DNA of 64,000 bases from the NCBI GenBank assembly GCA_964017185.1, contig OZ024879.1, forward strand, positions 24,927,456 to 24,991,455, in the 5' to 3' direction. Positions 9,815 through 21,371 of the stretch are shown in pieces. Position numbers and translations under genes: made by a program. The notes under the pieces were generated by a model. It had not been told where the DNA came from and ran no database searches. It saw only the letters and a list, made by a program, of their open reading frames with translations. The DNA comes from Rugalucina vietnamica. Taxonomy: Eukaryota; Mollusca; Bivalvia; Lucinida; Lucinidae. Position 1 is the stretch's first letter, and every line of letters begins with the position of its first letter.

Positions 9815-11025
9815 CTAGGCAACAAAATTAATTCTGTGGATAATCCCATTCTTAAGGAAACCATCTAGAGCCCTGTAGCGCAGGAAGTCGTGTATGGCCT
9901 CAATGATCTCGGGTGCGAGGGGAATCTTGTCTATTTCAAATGTCTTGATGTTGATCAGTCCCCATAGTATAGGGTGGTCTCTCGTAGTCAGTTCCTCGGT
10001 GAATCTCACATCGGCCGAGTACCAGCCGTAAATACAGGAGTAGTGTGCCCGGTCATCGCTCTGACCAAAGTTGATGAGCCCATACTCTAGTTTGGAGTCA
10101 CCCTGATAGTGTTTGAGGTCATCCAGGTACACCTTCCAAGAGCCAAATATGATACCTTCCAACTTCTCTCGCCACTCATTGTCAACCCCTACAACAACAG
10201 TCCCAGCAGGCACATGACGTCAAAATGACGTCAGATCGACGTCGGTGCGACGTCATGACGTCGCATCGACGTTGATATTACGTCATTTTGACGTCATGTA
10301 CACGCCGGGAATGTGTTCTCATACAGGCATTTGGACCTCTGCCCATTGGGCCAACAAATGGGTTGCTTGTGCCTCCAGGCAAAGCTTATAGCGTACTAGC
10401 TGACCATCTGGTTACTGGTTAACGATTTGGAGGTCTCAGCCTGCCTAGTCAAACCATCTATATATAATTTATTTATATATATCCCAGCGGGCACATGACG
10501 TCAAAATGACGTCACATCAACGTCGATGCGACGTCATGATGTGACGTCATGTGCCTGCTGGGTATAAGCTTTATCCCAGCAGACACATGACGTCAAAATG
10601 ACGTCATATCAACGTCGATGCCACGCAATGACGTCGCATCGACGTCGATCTGACGTCATTCTGCCGCCATGTGCCTGCTGGGAATAGTTTACTTGAGAAG
10701 TTGAGTGTTTTAAAATGTTTTAAAGCACATTCATTCCATTGCTAGGTAGAAGTCTCCTAAGATGGAGCGAAACCATATATCAGGTATAGCTCAATTTCAT
10801 TTGAATATGCCAAGATACTTAAATATGAAAACTTAAACAAATAAATATAAATAGATGTACATGTAGTTACCTACCAGGATAATTGTTTTGCATGTAAGTC
10901 AGGTATTTCTCTATCATATCAGACCGTATCATAGGCTGTTCCATAACCTGGACCTTCTCATTCCATGTATCTACCGTCTTCCCCTGGATGGCCTGACGAC
11001 ATTTCTCTATTGCACTCCGAGATAC
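9815..11025 (-). CDS. Unknown protein, two C-terminal exons (partial gene)
   Basis: Two minus-strand exons join cleanly. Exon A (11025-10875) follows a CACCAG acceptor, encodes VSRSAIEKCRQAIQGKTVDT and WNEKVQVMEQPMIRSDMIEK then YLTYMQNNYP, and ends in phase 1 at donor G|GTAGGT. Exon B (10188-9815) follows acceptor GTTGTAG and begins GG in matching phase, giving GVDNEWREKLEG, SDDRAHYSCIYGWYSADVRF, DHPILWGLI and RYRALDGFLKNGIIHRINFV before a TAG stop. The encoded piece is about 174 residues, acidic and without a membrane segment. I do not recognise the family. Upstream exons and the start codon were not found. The frame is intact, and the 1781-6218 copy conserves the same residues around the Tyr-rich and C-terminal blocks, so this is probably a real gene and that copy its tandem duplicate. 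Confidence 0.65.
10202..10310. mobile_element. Palindromic CRE-rich MITE (family C), copy 1
   Basis: Starts CCCAGCAGGCACATGACGTC and ends in an inverted, slightly decayed CCGGGA. It is filled with ACGTC/TGACGTCA palindromes. On the minus strand it lies only 12 bp from the AG acceptor of the 10188 exon, so it supplies much of the region where the branch point would be. Confidence 0.8.
10311..10482 (-). repeat. Dispersed repeat family E, fragment
   Basis: Carries the phrases CTTGTGCCTCCAGGCAAAGC and GGTTACTGGTTAAC, followed by GCCTGCCTAGTCAAACCATC. These match 16,540-16,640, 35,120-35,200 and (more weakly) 61,440-61,530. Class unknown. Strand is arbitrary. Confidence 0.55.
10483..10562. mobile_element. 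Palindromic CRE-rich MITE (family C), copy 2
   Basis: CCCAGCGGGCACATGACGTC at one end and its inverted GCCTGCTGGG at the other, 80 bp in all, flanked by TAT on both sides (possible TAT/TATA target duplication). Confidence 0.85.
10575..10682. mobile_element. Palindromic CRE-rich MITE (family C), copy 3
   Basis: CCCAGCAGACACATGACGTC through an inverted GCCTGCTGGG, with internal CATCGACGTCGAT palindromes. It sits 12 bp from copy 2, so the two lie almost side by side in the intron. Confidence 0.85.
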
Positions 11026-11219
11026 CTGGTGGAGACACGGTGCTTATGAACAAATGTGTTTCATCAAATACACAGAGGATCTTACACGAGTGGTCATTTT
11101 ATATGAAATTTATTAAACGAGCCTTCGGCGAGAAGCCCTTCGGGCTTCACAGACATTAAAACAGCCTAATGTTTTTCATCATCCAGTGAAAGCTAAAATC
11201 TGAATTTCAATCCTTAAAT

Positions 11220-12156
11220 GTATACACATAGGAATAAGTTAGGGAACACTTTTAGTCCTTGGGGGAAAGTTTGAAAAAATCCATTATCCTTTCTTCTGGC
11301 GATACTGAAATTTTTATCACATACATTTCATACTTTGGCCTAGCTACAGACCAATTTATGGAAATTCACAACATTTTGTCTTTGTGCTACGGAGGATACA
11401 ATATGCCATATATGAAAAACTCCACTTTTACTAAACACAAGTTTGCCTTTTTGCTTCTGAACTCCGCAAAACTCAATTTTTGAAAGCAAAACAGGAATAA
11501 AATGTTGAACGTGATCGTTCTGAATGATAAACGACTTCGGGCCTAAAACTTCATGCTTAATCTCAAAACCAACTAATCATACAAAATCTACAGTTTGCAT
11601 TGATTTCTATGGAAAGCAAAATTCTTGGAAATTTGGCAAATAAAGCCGTAAAAGAATAATTCCGCTAGGACACTATAACCAGAACGAGCATTTTTAGATT
11701 CCTAAAGGGTCATATCGAATATCTGGCCTAACATTTACAACCTGCAAAATGTATACCCAAAGAACAAAACGTGATCATGAAACCTGCCCCCGGAAAAGTA
11801 TGGACCTACCGCCGACAGTCGGTCAGAAAATAAAGAATTTATGATCAAAAATCAACAAGAAATGTCTCGGCTTAATTACAACAATGTGAGTTCAAATAAT
11901 GAAGTTATCGCAAAGACTAGCAGTGCGTTTCTTAAATTTGGCAAAAAAAATCTGAATAAAAGATGGCCGTTCTCCGCCGCAGTTTTTGTTTGATGCTAAT
12001 CATTTTCACATAGAAGTAACTTTGGATACTACAGAGTTTGACAACTTATCAAAACATTTTTCATAATTTTTACAAAGGAAGATATTCACAGTCTAAAGTT
12101 GGTGGTCACATTATTACAGGTGTAATAACTTAACTTATTTCCATGTCTATATATAC
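11220..12156 (-). mobile_element. Tc1/mariner-like non-autonomous element, copy B (inverted)
   Basis: Inverted partner of 7769-8716 with the same termini (GGAATAAGTTAGGGAACAC and ACTTATTTCC) and TATA-rich flanks. Its interior is collinear with copy A in reverse complement. Short frames inside are shared by both copies but carry no known motif. Confidence 0.65.
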
Positions 12157-12829
12157 ACCTCGACAAAAGTTTAGCATATTCTAGTTTTAAAGTGCAAAAG
12201 TTAAAGGCCCGCAAAATATTTCAAAAACATAAAACAGATTCGCAATTCTTGGATTTAGAAAGGAAGCATGTCGTAGCATGTCGTAGCAGAGACCAAATGA
12301 AAAATTTGTCTTAGATTTTTAAAACTTTATGTGCTACAATATGTATTATTTTGATAATAAGCCGTATTTCTAAAATCTGAATTCTACACCCCATATGACA
12401 CGTCTGTTCAAAATTCACACCCAGATCAAGGAAACGTATGTTGAAACAACCTGTTACATACAAAAATGAGAGCTGTAAGTCAAACTCTGGCATTTCTGGA
12501 AAGAACAAAAATGTATAGAATGTATAGCAGAATTGCAATGTTAAACATTTTGAAAATAAGTTTGTCGCTAAAGATGTCTAATGTCTACATCTCAAATGAC
12601 AGGATAATGGAGTCTATACCACATTATTATTCTGTCTGTGGACTAAAGATTTTACTTAGTTTCCTTTTATAAGGTTGAATTTAAGTGCTTTTTAAGAAGG
12701 TTTTAAAAATGTGTCGAAAATCGCACTTTCAAAACAAAAGCCTTTTCTTTTGTCATTCAGTATCTATATAACTGCTGATTTTGAATCTGAAAAAGCACTG
12801 GTTGTTTCCGCTGTAACCATGGCATCGAA
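12157..12829. other. Non-coding stretch, no gene seen
   Basis: AT-rich. A small duplication ATGTCGTAGC occurs near 12,268-12,290. Nothing else supported. Confidence 0.4.
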
Positions 12830-13560
12830 TTAGTCCAGTAGCCATCAGCATAACCTGGAAGATGGTGCCGCATAAAATTTTATTGTGGTTTCTAGTTCAC
12901 TAGGTCATGCTTGTTCAGAAACTGCATGATGCCACCCAGGCATCATTGAGCGTTTTTGAAAAATCAAGATGGCGTCCAAGATGGTTGCCATAAACAAGAA
13001 AACAGCACCCCAGAGTTGAATGTACCATTGCTTTGTGTATAAAATACTCATATGCTGTAAAAATGAGTACAAAGATTGTTCTGAGTTTTGAACCCCACGT
13101 TACTGTTATGAGGCAAGATGGTGGCGAAGATGGCTGCCATATTCATAATAAAAGTGCTGTTTTCTTAATAAAACGGGAATCAACCGCTGCATAAAAACAA
13201 TGTCCTGTGCTTGAAAGTCCATTTTGTTGTAAAAATAATAGTTAAGTGTTTTGGTTTCAATAATGACCCCACATTATAACAACGAGGAAAGATGGCGACC
13301 AAGATGGCCGCCATAATTATTATTTAAACGAATGCGTTTTCTGATTAACACAGCATTCTTGTGCAGCATAAACCCAAGATGGTGGCCAAGACGACCACCC
13401 TACTCATGATTTAATGTTATTTGGCTTCAGTAGCATTTGAGTGTTGCAAATAATGAATGATTTGTATTTGAAATGATCATTTTATGTTGTAAAGAACGCA
13501 ATTTAATTTGCATGTTTTGTTTGGACCCCGCATAACAACAATGAGGCACATTAGGCAATG
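12830..13560 (+). repeat. Repeat family Y with tandem AAGATGGC-type blocks
   Basis: Degenerate units of roughly 150-175 bp. Each has a pair of AAGATGG motifs at about 12,966, 13,112, 13,288 and 13,375 (for example AAGATGGCGACCAAGATGG). Flanking words such as ACCTGG..TGCCGCATAAAAT and CATCATTGAGC recur in reverse complement at 24,620-25,150, showing a dispersed family. The motif equals the vertebrate YY1 consensus. Whether it binds anything here is inference. Confidence 0.7.
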
Positions 13561-13778
13561 TACACTACGCACAATACGATTGAGAACATTTTCACTGATC
13601 AAAACATCTTTTCAATGTAAGTTACATATTGATTTAGGGGATTAGGGATACAAAGTAATCTATACCACTAAATGTCAACTCGTAAAATTGACTGTTTAAA
13701 TATAGGAAAGAAAGATGTACGAGTATATCTATTTTCTTTTAAAAGATAATTTAGTGTATCCGTCAGTAGAGCTATATA

Positions 13779-14015
13779 TGAGCCGCATCGTGAGAAAACC
13801 GGTCTTCGGGGTTTCCGACCAGGTCTGACACAAACCGGCCTGTACAAGCTCAGAAAAGAGCCAGAAGCTTGAAATTTCGGATTTAAGTAGAAGAGGAATT
13901 GTACTATCCGAGTAGCGAAAACAAAGGCGCTGATCAGCTTCGCGGTTACCGCGAAGCTGATCTGCGCCTTTGTTTTCGCCTAGGCAAAAGTCCGGTTTTG
14001 TCACGATGCGGCTCA
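13779..14015. mobile_element. MITE family T, copy 2
   Basis: Cleanest copy: TGAGCCGCATCGTGAGAAAA at the left and its inverted CACGATGCGGCTCA at the right. The central stem contains CAAAGGCGCTGATCAGCTTC folding back on itself around GGTTACC. Flanked by ATAT on both sides. Confidence 0.85.
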
Positions 14016-15420
14016 TATATAAGACGCTAGGCTCTTGGTTTATATGTCTGTATTGAATTTGGAAACGATGCAGCAGACTGAGGAAAGCATATAAAGCTGG
14101 TTAACAAAAAAGAAAGGAAAAAAAATAAAATGTGAATAGAAACTCTGAATTGGGAAATACAACATTACCGCTTTATATATATATATATATAGTCACATTC
14201 CAAATAAGTACATATGTAAACCTTGACCTAGTCTTCTTAGCACATGGATTTAAATTGATGGAGGAATTCGAAATTGTTGGCTGGAAAGTTTCCGAACGAT
14301 GATCGCTCGATCGCTTCTAGGGCTGTTAGTATGGTGGTTTGCAAAAACTCATTTAAGTAAGGGCCACAAACGCATTTCACACAAACATAATTTATTCAAG
14401 GCTCTCCCATGGGGATTGACCTTGCCATGGTATACCATCGAGAGTTGGCTCCCAGGATTCTTCAGTGTTGAAGGACAGTGGGGATATGAGGATTACTAAC
14501 ACACAATATGTCTTGAAGCGAAAAGTACTAGTTGAGAAATCCATACACAGTGCGCTGGCCTGATAGTGCTATTCTGTGGACGACCCATAAAAACTGCCGA
14601 ATGTTTATCTGTACGCGATCTTGGATTGTTACTTACTAGGCTGTAGCATTATAAAAGCATCACTGCACCATGTCCTTCGCCAGCAGGATAAGCGGTTTTA
14701 CAAAAGCACTACCATAGCATTCCCTTAACACTATTCGAACTTCTCAGCAGACCACTGTTGAAAAGATACGATGATTTCGGTATTTAATGATTGTGCAAAG
14801 AACTGTGACCATCTCATCTTGATACCAAAGACAGATGAAAAGCATACTCACTTATCGTGTTCGGACCTAACGCTAACTCTGTTGAAGTGAGACCTGGTGT
14901 GACACTAGCAAGAAGTGAGATGGTTAAAGTCATTGTGAACTAGGGAGGAAATGTGTAAGCGTCATTAACGAACGTTTCTGTATTGTCCAGTACTAAATTT
15001 CTACAATCAATGTAAACTAAAAGGCAGCTACTTTATATACAAGAAAAGATATGACACAAGTGTCATATCAATAGCTTCAATTTTCTATCGCAGTCAATAA
15101 CGTATAAGACAAAGCGCGCACCGAGCGTGTGGAAAAATATGCCGCAAATTCAACCAATGTATTTCCATAGACATACATACGTGGTTTGTCAGAAAAGTTC
15201 GTGTACACCATTTATATTTTCAACAGAAAAATGAATATATCTGCTTTTGCAAAAGTATTTTATAAGCAAATATACAAGAAATTTTATTGAAATCTGACAA
15301 AAACACGTCATCTACAGCCTTTTCCCTGCACTTCCGAACCGAGTGCGGGGCAAAGGTCAACGTCTCTATATGACGTTACTTGACATTTTAAGCCGCCAGC
15401 ACGTTATACATTTGTTTCAG
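14016..15420. other. Non-coding stretch, no gene seen
   Basis: Only a short (TA)n run near 14,174-14,192 stands out. No supported coding exon, repeat partner or RNA. Confidence 0.4.
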
Positions 15421-15478
15421 GGTGTTTTTTTTTGTTTTTTTTTTTTTTGTTTTTTTTTGTTTTTTTTTTTTTTTTTTA
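15421..15478. repeat. T-rich homopolymer tract with G interruptions
   Basis: Runs of 8 to 18 T broken by single G. Frames rich in F or K over it are artefacts. Confidence 0.9.
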
Positions 15479-15656
15479 ACAAAAGATCCTTGGCTATCAA
15501 CATTTTTATGTCTGTGTATCCAGGTGTCAAATGCAGATACGCCGTACCAATTCTCGCAAAATTGTTCGTCCACCTGTTGAACATGTGTAACAATTTCTTG
15601 CGGCGAGCATGCCAGACAGGTAATCTTCCGTTTATCATCATAGGTGGACTTCTGAG

Positions 15657-15711
15657 CAGCTGAAAATCGTCTGTTCTCAACTACAGCTGAAAATCGTCTG
15701 TTCTCAACTAC
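15657..15711. repeat. 27-28 bp tandem duplication
   Basis: AGCTGAAAATCGTCTGTTCT plus CAACTAC occurs twice head to tail. No function apparent. Confidence 0.9.
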
Positions 15712-16504
15712 TGAGAACTAAATAGTAACTGACAGACCGATGACGTTTCTGTTGTTTGTAACATTTTCATCGTATCTGTGGGTGATTTCCTTAACGAAAC
15801 ATACAATCGGCGTCGGCTGTTCTCCGACGTCAAATTACGCCATTATTTCAAACAGATTTTTCGGTCTGCTTCTGATTTTTTCACATAAATCAAACAACAC
15901 TGCCGCCAAGTCGGAATCTTTCTGAAACTGAAGTCAGTGTTATTTGGTTTTAGGACGAAATGTTTTAATGTTATAACATATTTAAGTGCCGTTTGACAGG
16001 GAAAAAACACAATATGAAAATCGTCACATTTTGTTGACGTTTTGGCACCTGTCCCGTGTGGCCCTACGTACGCTTAAGTAGAAAATATGTCATATTTAAC
16101 GTGTTGATACTTCAAATTGAAACAAATTCCTCAAATATGCTCATAAGATATTGCTGCTTATATTTATACAAAAACAAAAAAACTTAAACAACAGCACTTT
16201 ACTTTTCCTGCTAGCCAAGGTGTCCACAAACCTCGTACATGTGCGTTCTGTACGCTTGGTGTACGTTAAAGTATTTTAAGCATGCAGCATGCTTAAAGCT
16301 CGACGTGTCCCGGGTATGTGTCTTATACGAATAAGTTCAACACGCGTTACATTAAACGTTTGATACGCGCCTATACTGTATTGTGTGCTTAACATATCTG
16401 TACAAAAGTACATGCAATCCAAAATTTTCAGCATGCTGAGATTATGATACGACCTGTACACGCTAATCATTTGTGACTGTTATTTTCACCATAGAGACTA
16501 TGGG

Positions 16505-16779
16505 CCCCCCTCCCATTGGGGCCTAAAGAAAGAGATATAGGCTACTTGTGCCTTCAGGTAAAGCTAAATACACTGCTGACTGATTACTGGTTAACTGCGC
16601 TTGTCTGAGCCTGCCGAGGAAACATTTCAAGTCAAACCATCCATACGTATAAGCCTTTTGTGTCTTAGTTGGATAGTTATATTTCAAGCACTTGTTGGAT
16701 GTGATGACATCCTCATTTTGGGTAAATGTCCTGTAAAAATGGAGGCAACATCCCAACATGACCAGTCCCTGAAGCAGCA
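16505..16779 (+). repeat. Dispersed repeat family E, longer copy
   Basis: Shares with 35,090-35,320 the succession GATTACTGGTTAA, GTCTGAGCCTG, GTCAA(A/G)CCAT, TAGTTGG.TGGTTATATTT, and GGAGGCAAC.TCCC.ACATGACC. Directly abuts a truncated MITE T copy. Confidence 0.65.
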
Positions 16780-16933
16780 TAGAAGCTTGAAATTTCGGAT
16801 TTAATAAGAAGAGAAAGTGTACTATCCGTGTAGCGAAAACAAAGGCGCTGATCAGCTTCGCAGTTACTGTGAAGCTGATCTGCGACTTTGATTTCGCATA
16901 GGCAAAAATCCGGTTTTCTTGTGACGCGGCTCA
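16780..16933. mobile_element. MITE family T, copy 3 (5' truncated)
   Basis: Retains the GAAGCTTGAAATTTCGGATT segment, the CAAAGGCGCTGATCAGCTTC hairpin (somewhat decayed) and the GACGCGGCTCA end, but not the opposite terminus. Confidence 0.75.
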
Positions 16934-17097
16934 TTTGATAATGCAACATTCATCTGTCTGGGTCTACCAGTTATCGCCAGTACTGAAAATCTTTTTTCAG
17001 CGTACTGCTAAATAGACTCCATAAAAAAGGAAGAATAAAAACGAATGAAGAAAGAAAAGAGGCTTATTATGATAACAAAGAAAAAAATGAATAGCGG

Positions 17098-17172
17098 ATA
17101 CTCGGCGAAATTCGAACCTGTAAGAGTCTGATTAGAAGATCGATGCTTAACTCACTGAGCTAATGGGGCCGA
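17098..17172 (-). mobile_element. tRNA-like SINE head or tRNA pseudogene
   Basis: The minus strand reads GGCCCCATTAGCTCAGTGAG (A box), an anticodon-like CTTCTAA loop (TCT, Arg) and GGTTCGAATTT (B box). The 3' acceptor side does not pair with GGCCCCA, so it is not a functional tRNA gene. Confidence 0.6.
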
Positions 17173-18646
17173 CAGACTTATAACGGCATTACTCATGTTA
17201 TCATTAATATTTATGGTCTATAAATAATAATCTAAAAATAGTTGCCATTATCTGCTGGTTTCCCGTTATCAGGTTTATGTTAGATGTAAATATATTCGGA
17301 ATAGGAACCAGTGCCATGCTTAATTGATACCGAATCATTTTCCCGCCCTTGATTAGAAGAGAAAAGAGAATCAGGCTATCTCGGCTTCATTCGTACCTTC
17401 GAGGTTATCATAAAAAAAACTATTGAAGTGACCACGGCAGTGTAGCGCTAAATACAAACCGCGATGAACTATTATTATTATGAAGAACAGACAGGCACTA
17501 CAGGCATAATCAATGATAGAAATCATGTCTTAAGCATGTCGTTTATAGATTAGAAACCGAAATAACAATTTGTATCGAAATAATTGGTGACGAATATGCC
17601 TAAGGCTTGCAAAGACCGCAGACTGATGACCGCCGACCGAATGACTACCCATGGCCTCTAAGCAGTCTTTTTAATTTGAAACGTTAGTAACTTTCAAACT
17701 TTTAAGTGTCCCAGTTGAAAAAACAATCTATTTACTTTTTGTATGTCTACAGCTTTACATCCTAAAATAATCATATTGACAAATAAACAATCTTTTAAAA
17801 CCGGACTTCTTTTTTTCTCGGATGGATATCTACATGGAACTTTTCCATTACAGTTATAGCTATAGAATAATACATTGAAGGGTTAAAGCTATATATATAA
17901 AAGGGACATAAGGGGAAGGGAAGGACCGTAAATATTGGGTTTAATGGTAAAACACCAGACCGTAGTCACCTTCCTTTTTGCAGTCCATGCTACTAGTATT
18001 CCTGCCAGGATGCACAGAAAAGGATCAGTCTGCAAAACAATGTCGAAGGGCTTCATACCTGATCAGGTGGACTGAGTAAGCCTTTACCAGATCATATCAG
18101 GTAAACGATCGCATTTGGAGGATGTACATGTAATGGCAGCAGCGTAGAAACATCCCTGTAAGATATATGGTTTGATGTAAAACAGACAAACAAAGGCTAG
18201 CAAACACTTCCAAGTTTAAGTCATATACATATACACAGTCGTTTACCAAAACAAAGTGAAACCAGGACATGTGCAGACATCCATTTGAAACCCCGCTATC
18301 TATCAATATAAATGGTCATAGTCCTAACTAAAGTCAAATGGTCGAAAGTAATGTTGAAGGGTTCTGCGTGCTTGTGCCAAGTACAAGAGGCGACAGCTTG
18401 GCTCAAGCAACAGGTAGTAGAATGCTTCTTAACAACCCAGCTCATCATCAAAATATAGGCGCTTCATAAAGCAACCAGCCTGTACATGGTTTGGCAAATG
18501 CCATTGAAGAAACCGCTGTTGCAATAGTTGAACAATATAGCTGATGACGTTTCAGTCTCGGATTTAGATTAAAATGCCTATTTTAACTTAAAGTTTCATT
18601 ATATGATGTAGTTTTCCATCCCTCTTTTTATTCTGCACTAAACAAA
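17173..18646. other. Non-coding stretch, no gene seen
   Basis: AT-rich. No repeat partner, exon or RNA I can support. Confidence 0.4.
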
Positions 18647-18861
18647 TGGGCCGCGTCATGAGAAAACCAACAATTCGCATATGCGAAAACAAAGGCGCAG
18701 ACTAGTTTTGCAACTGCGATCATCGCCTATGTATTCGCTACACGGATAGTACAGTTCCTGACCTTTCTAAATCCGAAATTTCAAGCTTGTATGCATCTTC
18801 TTTGTTTGTATAGCTAATTTTATGTCTGGCAACGTTGTTGTTTTCCTCATGACGCAACCCA
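18647..18861. mobile_element. MITE family T, copy 4 (rearranged)
   Basis: Termini TGGGCCGCGTCATGAGAAAA and CTCATGACGCAACCCA are recognisable. Internally the CGAAAACAAAGGCGC arm and the CTAAATCCGAAATTTCAAGC segment are in the reverse order and orientation compared with other copies. Confidence 0.65.
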
Positions 18862-18889
18862 AATAAGCTTTAGACAAGCATTTTGAATC

Positions 18890-18960
18890 AAAGGCCATTT
18901 TCCCTTTTATCATGATTAAGGTGGCCATCTTGGCCACCATCTTGAATCATTGTTGAGTCG
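18890..18960 (-). repeat. Repeat family Y, fragment
   Basis: GGTGGCCATCTTGGCCACCA is the inverted form of the AAGATGGCC motif pair seen at 12,966-13,400. Confidence 0.6.
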
Positions 18961-20084
18961 GACTAAATGAAAACTAACTTGTTCTGTAAACAAATTAAAG
19001 TGAACAATTCAAATACTAGACGTTGGTTATACGCAGCACATGCATGTTGTATTTTGCTATTACTGCAGCTGGTGATGTGCCGTGTGGCGGCCCTAAAAAG
19101 TCTCCCCGTACATCATCCATAGTGCAGGTATATTTTCTTTTTTGGTCCTTTGAGATCAGCGAAGATATTCTGAGAACTCAGAAATTTATTATCGGTTAAG
19201 ATTCATTTTCTAGCCAATGTTTAATATATTTGGCCCCATTTAGATAACACTAGTCTTTGTATCGACTACCCTGTTGAAAGTTGCAAAATTTCAGTAATTC
19301 TCTTTGGCTCCATGTTGCCAAATCTAAAGGGTCACTGACGAGACTTCAATAGTCGAAACCGCGGTATGGCCCATCACGTTTCTCATTAATGTGTTCACTG
19401 CTCTTAAAGGATTTCAGTTTTAATTTTTATTTATCAGACACTGCATGAAATAATGCGTTTAAGTAAGTTTACAATTTCGTAAAATTCCATAAAACTCGGT
19501 GCTTTAGATTTAATTCAAATTTTAGGTGGCATAAAAATTGACGTTGTTGTAACAATTAGTTATGCTTTTTATTGCATCTTTACTTGCGTATGAGCATACA
19601 TTAAATTAGAAATAATTTGGCCTTTAAGATTTTATTAAGATTTAAGAAAACGAAAACATGAAATGGTTGAGACACTTAAACTTAAAGTAAACTTCTCATA
19701 TAAAAGACAATAATTAACAATTATATGCCCAACAATTCGGTTTGTAAAATATAATTAAAAGTTTAAACATGAATAAAATGTGAAGTTTTTGTTCCTCTTA
19801 AACTACAAGTAAACGGTGTGAAAATTTCATGAAAATTAAATGTACTAAAACTTGATGTTTTTGATGACCGTAAATCTCATTAAACTTCGACACTACTAAA
19901 ACAAAGCTTATATTCTTAAATTGGAGTCTTCCTTCCAACTGTTGATATGGCGGAATATGTTAGTAAATTGTTAGGGTATATTGTTTAGCGTATTGTATGT
20001 CCTCCCCAAGTAACCTACATGTCATGTTCTTTCAGTCGAAGATCCGCTGGTATGAGTCCTTGCTTAGACAGGTGTGAAAACGGA

Positions 20085-20190
20085 CTTGCAGCCTAAGTCC
20101 GGGAAGACGGGAGGGTGCAGGTAGGGGGAAGGGTACTGCTTATAGGGAAACCAAAAGCGGTGGGTTCGAATCCCACTGCGATCTTCATTT
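20085..20190 (+). mobile_element. tRNA-like SINE fragment (3' half)
   Basis: AAGCGGTGGGTTCGAATCCC is a T-arm/B-box sequence, followed by a pyrimidine-rich tail. The 5' half is poorly tRNA-like. The minus-strand peptide VGFEPTAFGF over it is a typical spurious translation. Confidence 0.4.
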
Positions 20191-21371
20191 CTCTTTTTGT
20201 TTCTTTTTCTCTTTTTTCTTCTTTTTTATTTTCGTTGAAACACCTTAACACGCAGTCCAATCTATAGTTCGATAATGAGCGGGTGGGAAAAGAATACAAC
20301 CATTTTTGAGACGGTACTTGCATTTTTACGACACAAATGTTGTTTAAAAACCAATGTTCCGCTATTTTTGATATAAACGATATAGCGCATACAAACGGTT
20401 ATACCACACTGCACGTTCTGGTATAAAAATTATGTCGCAGTCATGTCTCGTGCAGCACGCAAATATGCGCCAGTATAAATCAGCCCGTGAAAATTGAGGG
20501 GTTGAAATTAGACTACGTCCTTATTTTGGCCAGATTTTTTTTCCGGTATTTTGCAATCACCTGTGAAGAGGTAAGTGCTATTGGACTACGTATTATTGTA
20601 TACTTTAAATTAATATTTTTGTTTAAAGCCCCACACTTTTGAAAATATGTTGATATGAATCAATTACGTCGTCTCCAAAGATGGAGGGGTTGAGTATACG
20701 TATACTTTTACGGAGGAGGCATTCTTGTTTCATGAGTTATTTTGATTTGGCTATAGCTTTTCGTCCTATAAGCCCCCCCCCCCCCCACTCCCCAGATGCA
20801 TGTTAAATTCAATGTGAAACGGATGAATACTAACTGAGGATTATCCTTTAACAACAAAGGTTCTGATAAAATCATTTGAGCCGCAAATTTCACAGACATG
20901 TGAGTAGATCAGGAAAGTTATTTTCACTCCGCTCTGCTTCGGTATCTCGTTCTACCGTGTGAGGTTCGGGTAATTACGAAACAGCAAGGGGAAATAATGA
21001 ATGAGAAGATCTGGTAGTAATTTGTCATATTTCAGAAATGTGGCATCTTCGTTCGTTTAAATTTTATATTATTATTTTTTGCCGGGGGGGGGGGTGCAAA
21101 TCTACAATAATGGGCAAATCTACAATCTTGTTAAATCCGATATACATTTAAACCTCTAGGCTGATTGTGTGACTGTAAAGGTCGGTTTTATCGGACCTGA
21201 TCGGAAACAAAATTGTTGGTTTTCACATGCAAAGGCTCAGAGCATATCATTACCAGAACTTACCAATGCAATGTGTAAAAAGGTGTAAAAATTGAAGAAA
21301 AAAAAATCCGTCGAAAACAAAAAAGATATTTATTGGGGCCGGAGCTTCTTGTCTGTTGCTTGGCCCACCGG

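Noticed and set aside
13729-14016. Conserved peptide ENKGADQLRGNREADQRLCF
   Set aside because: It recurs at 16,713 and 55,178 only because MITE T is translated. The element has no gene.
14299-14499. 66-codon frame MIARSLLGLLVWWF
   Set aside because: No homologue, splice context or repeat support. Compatible with chance.
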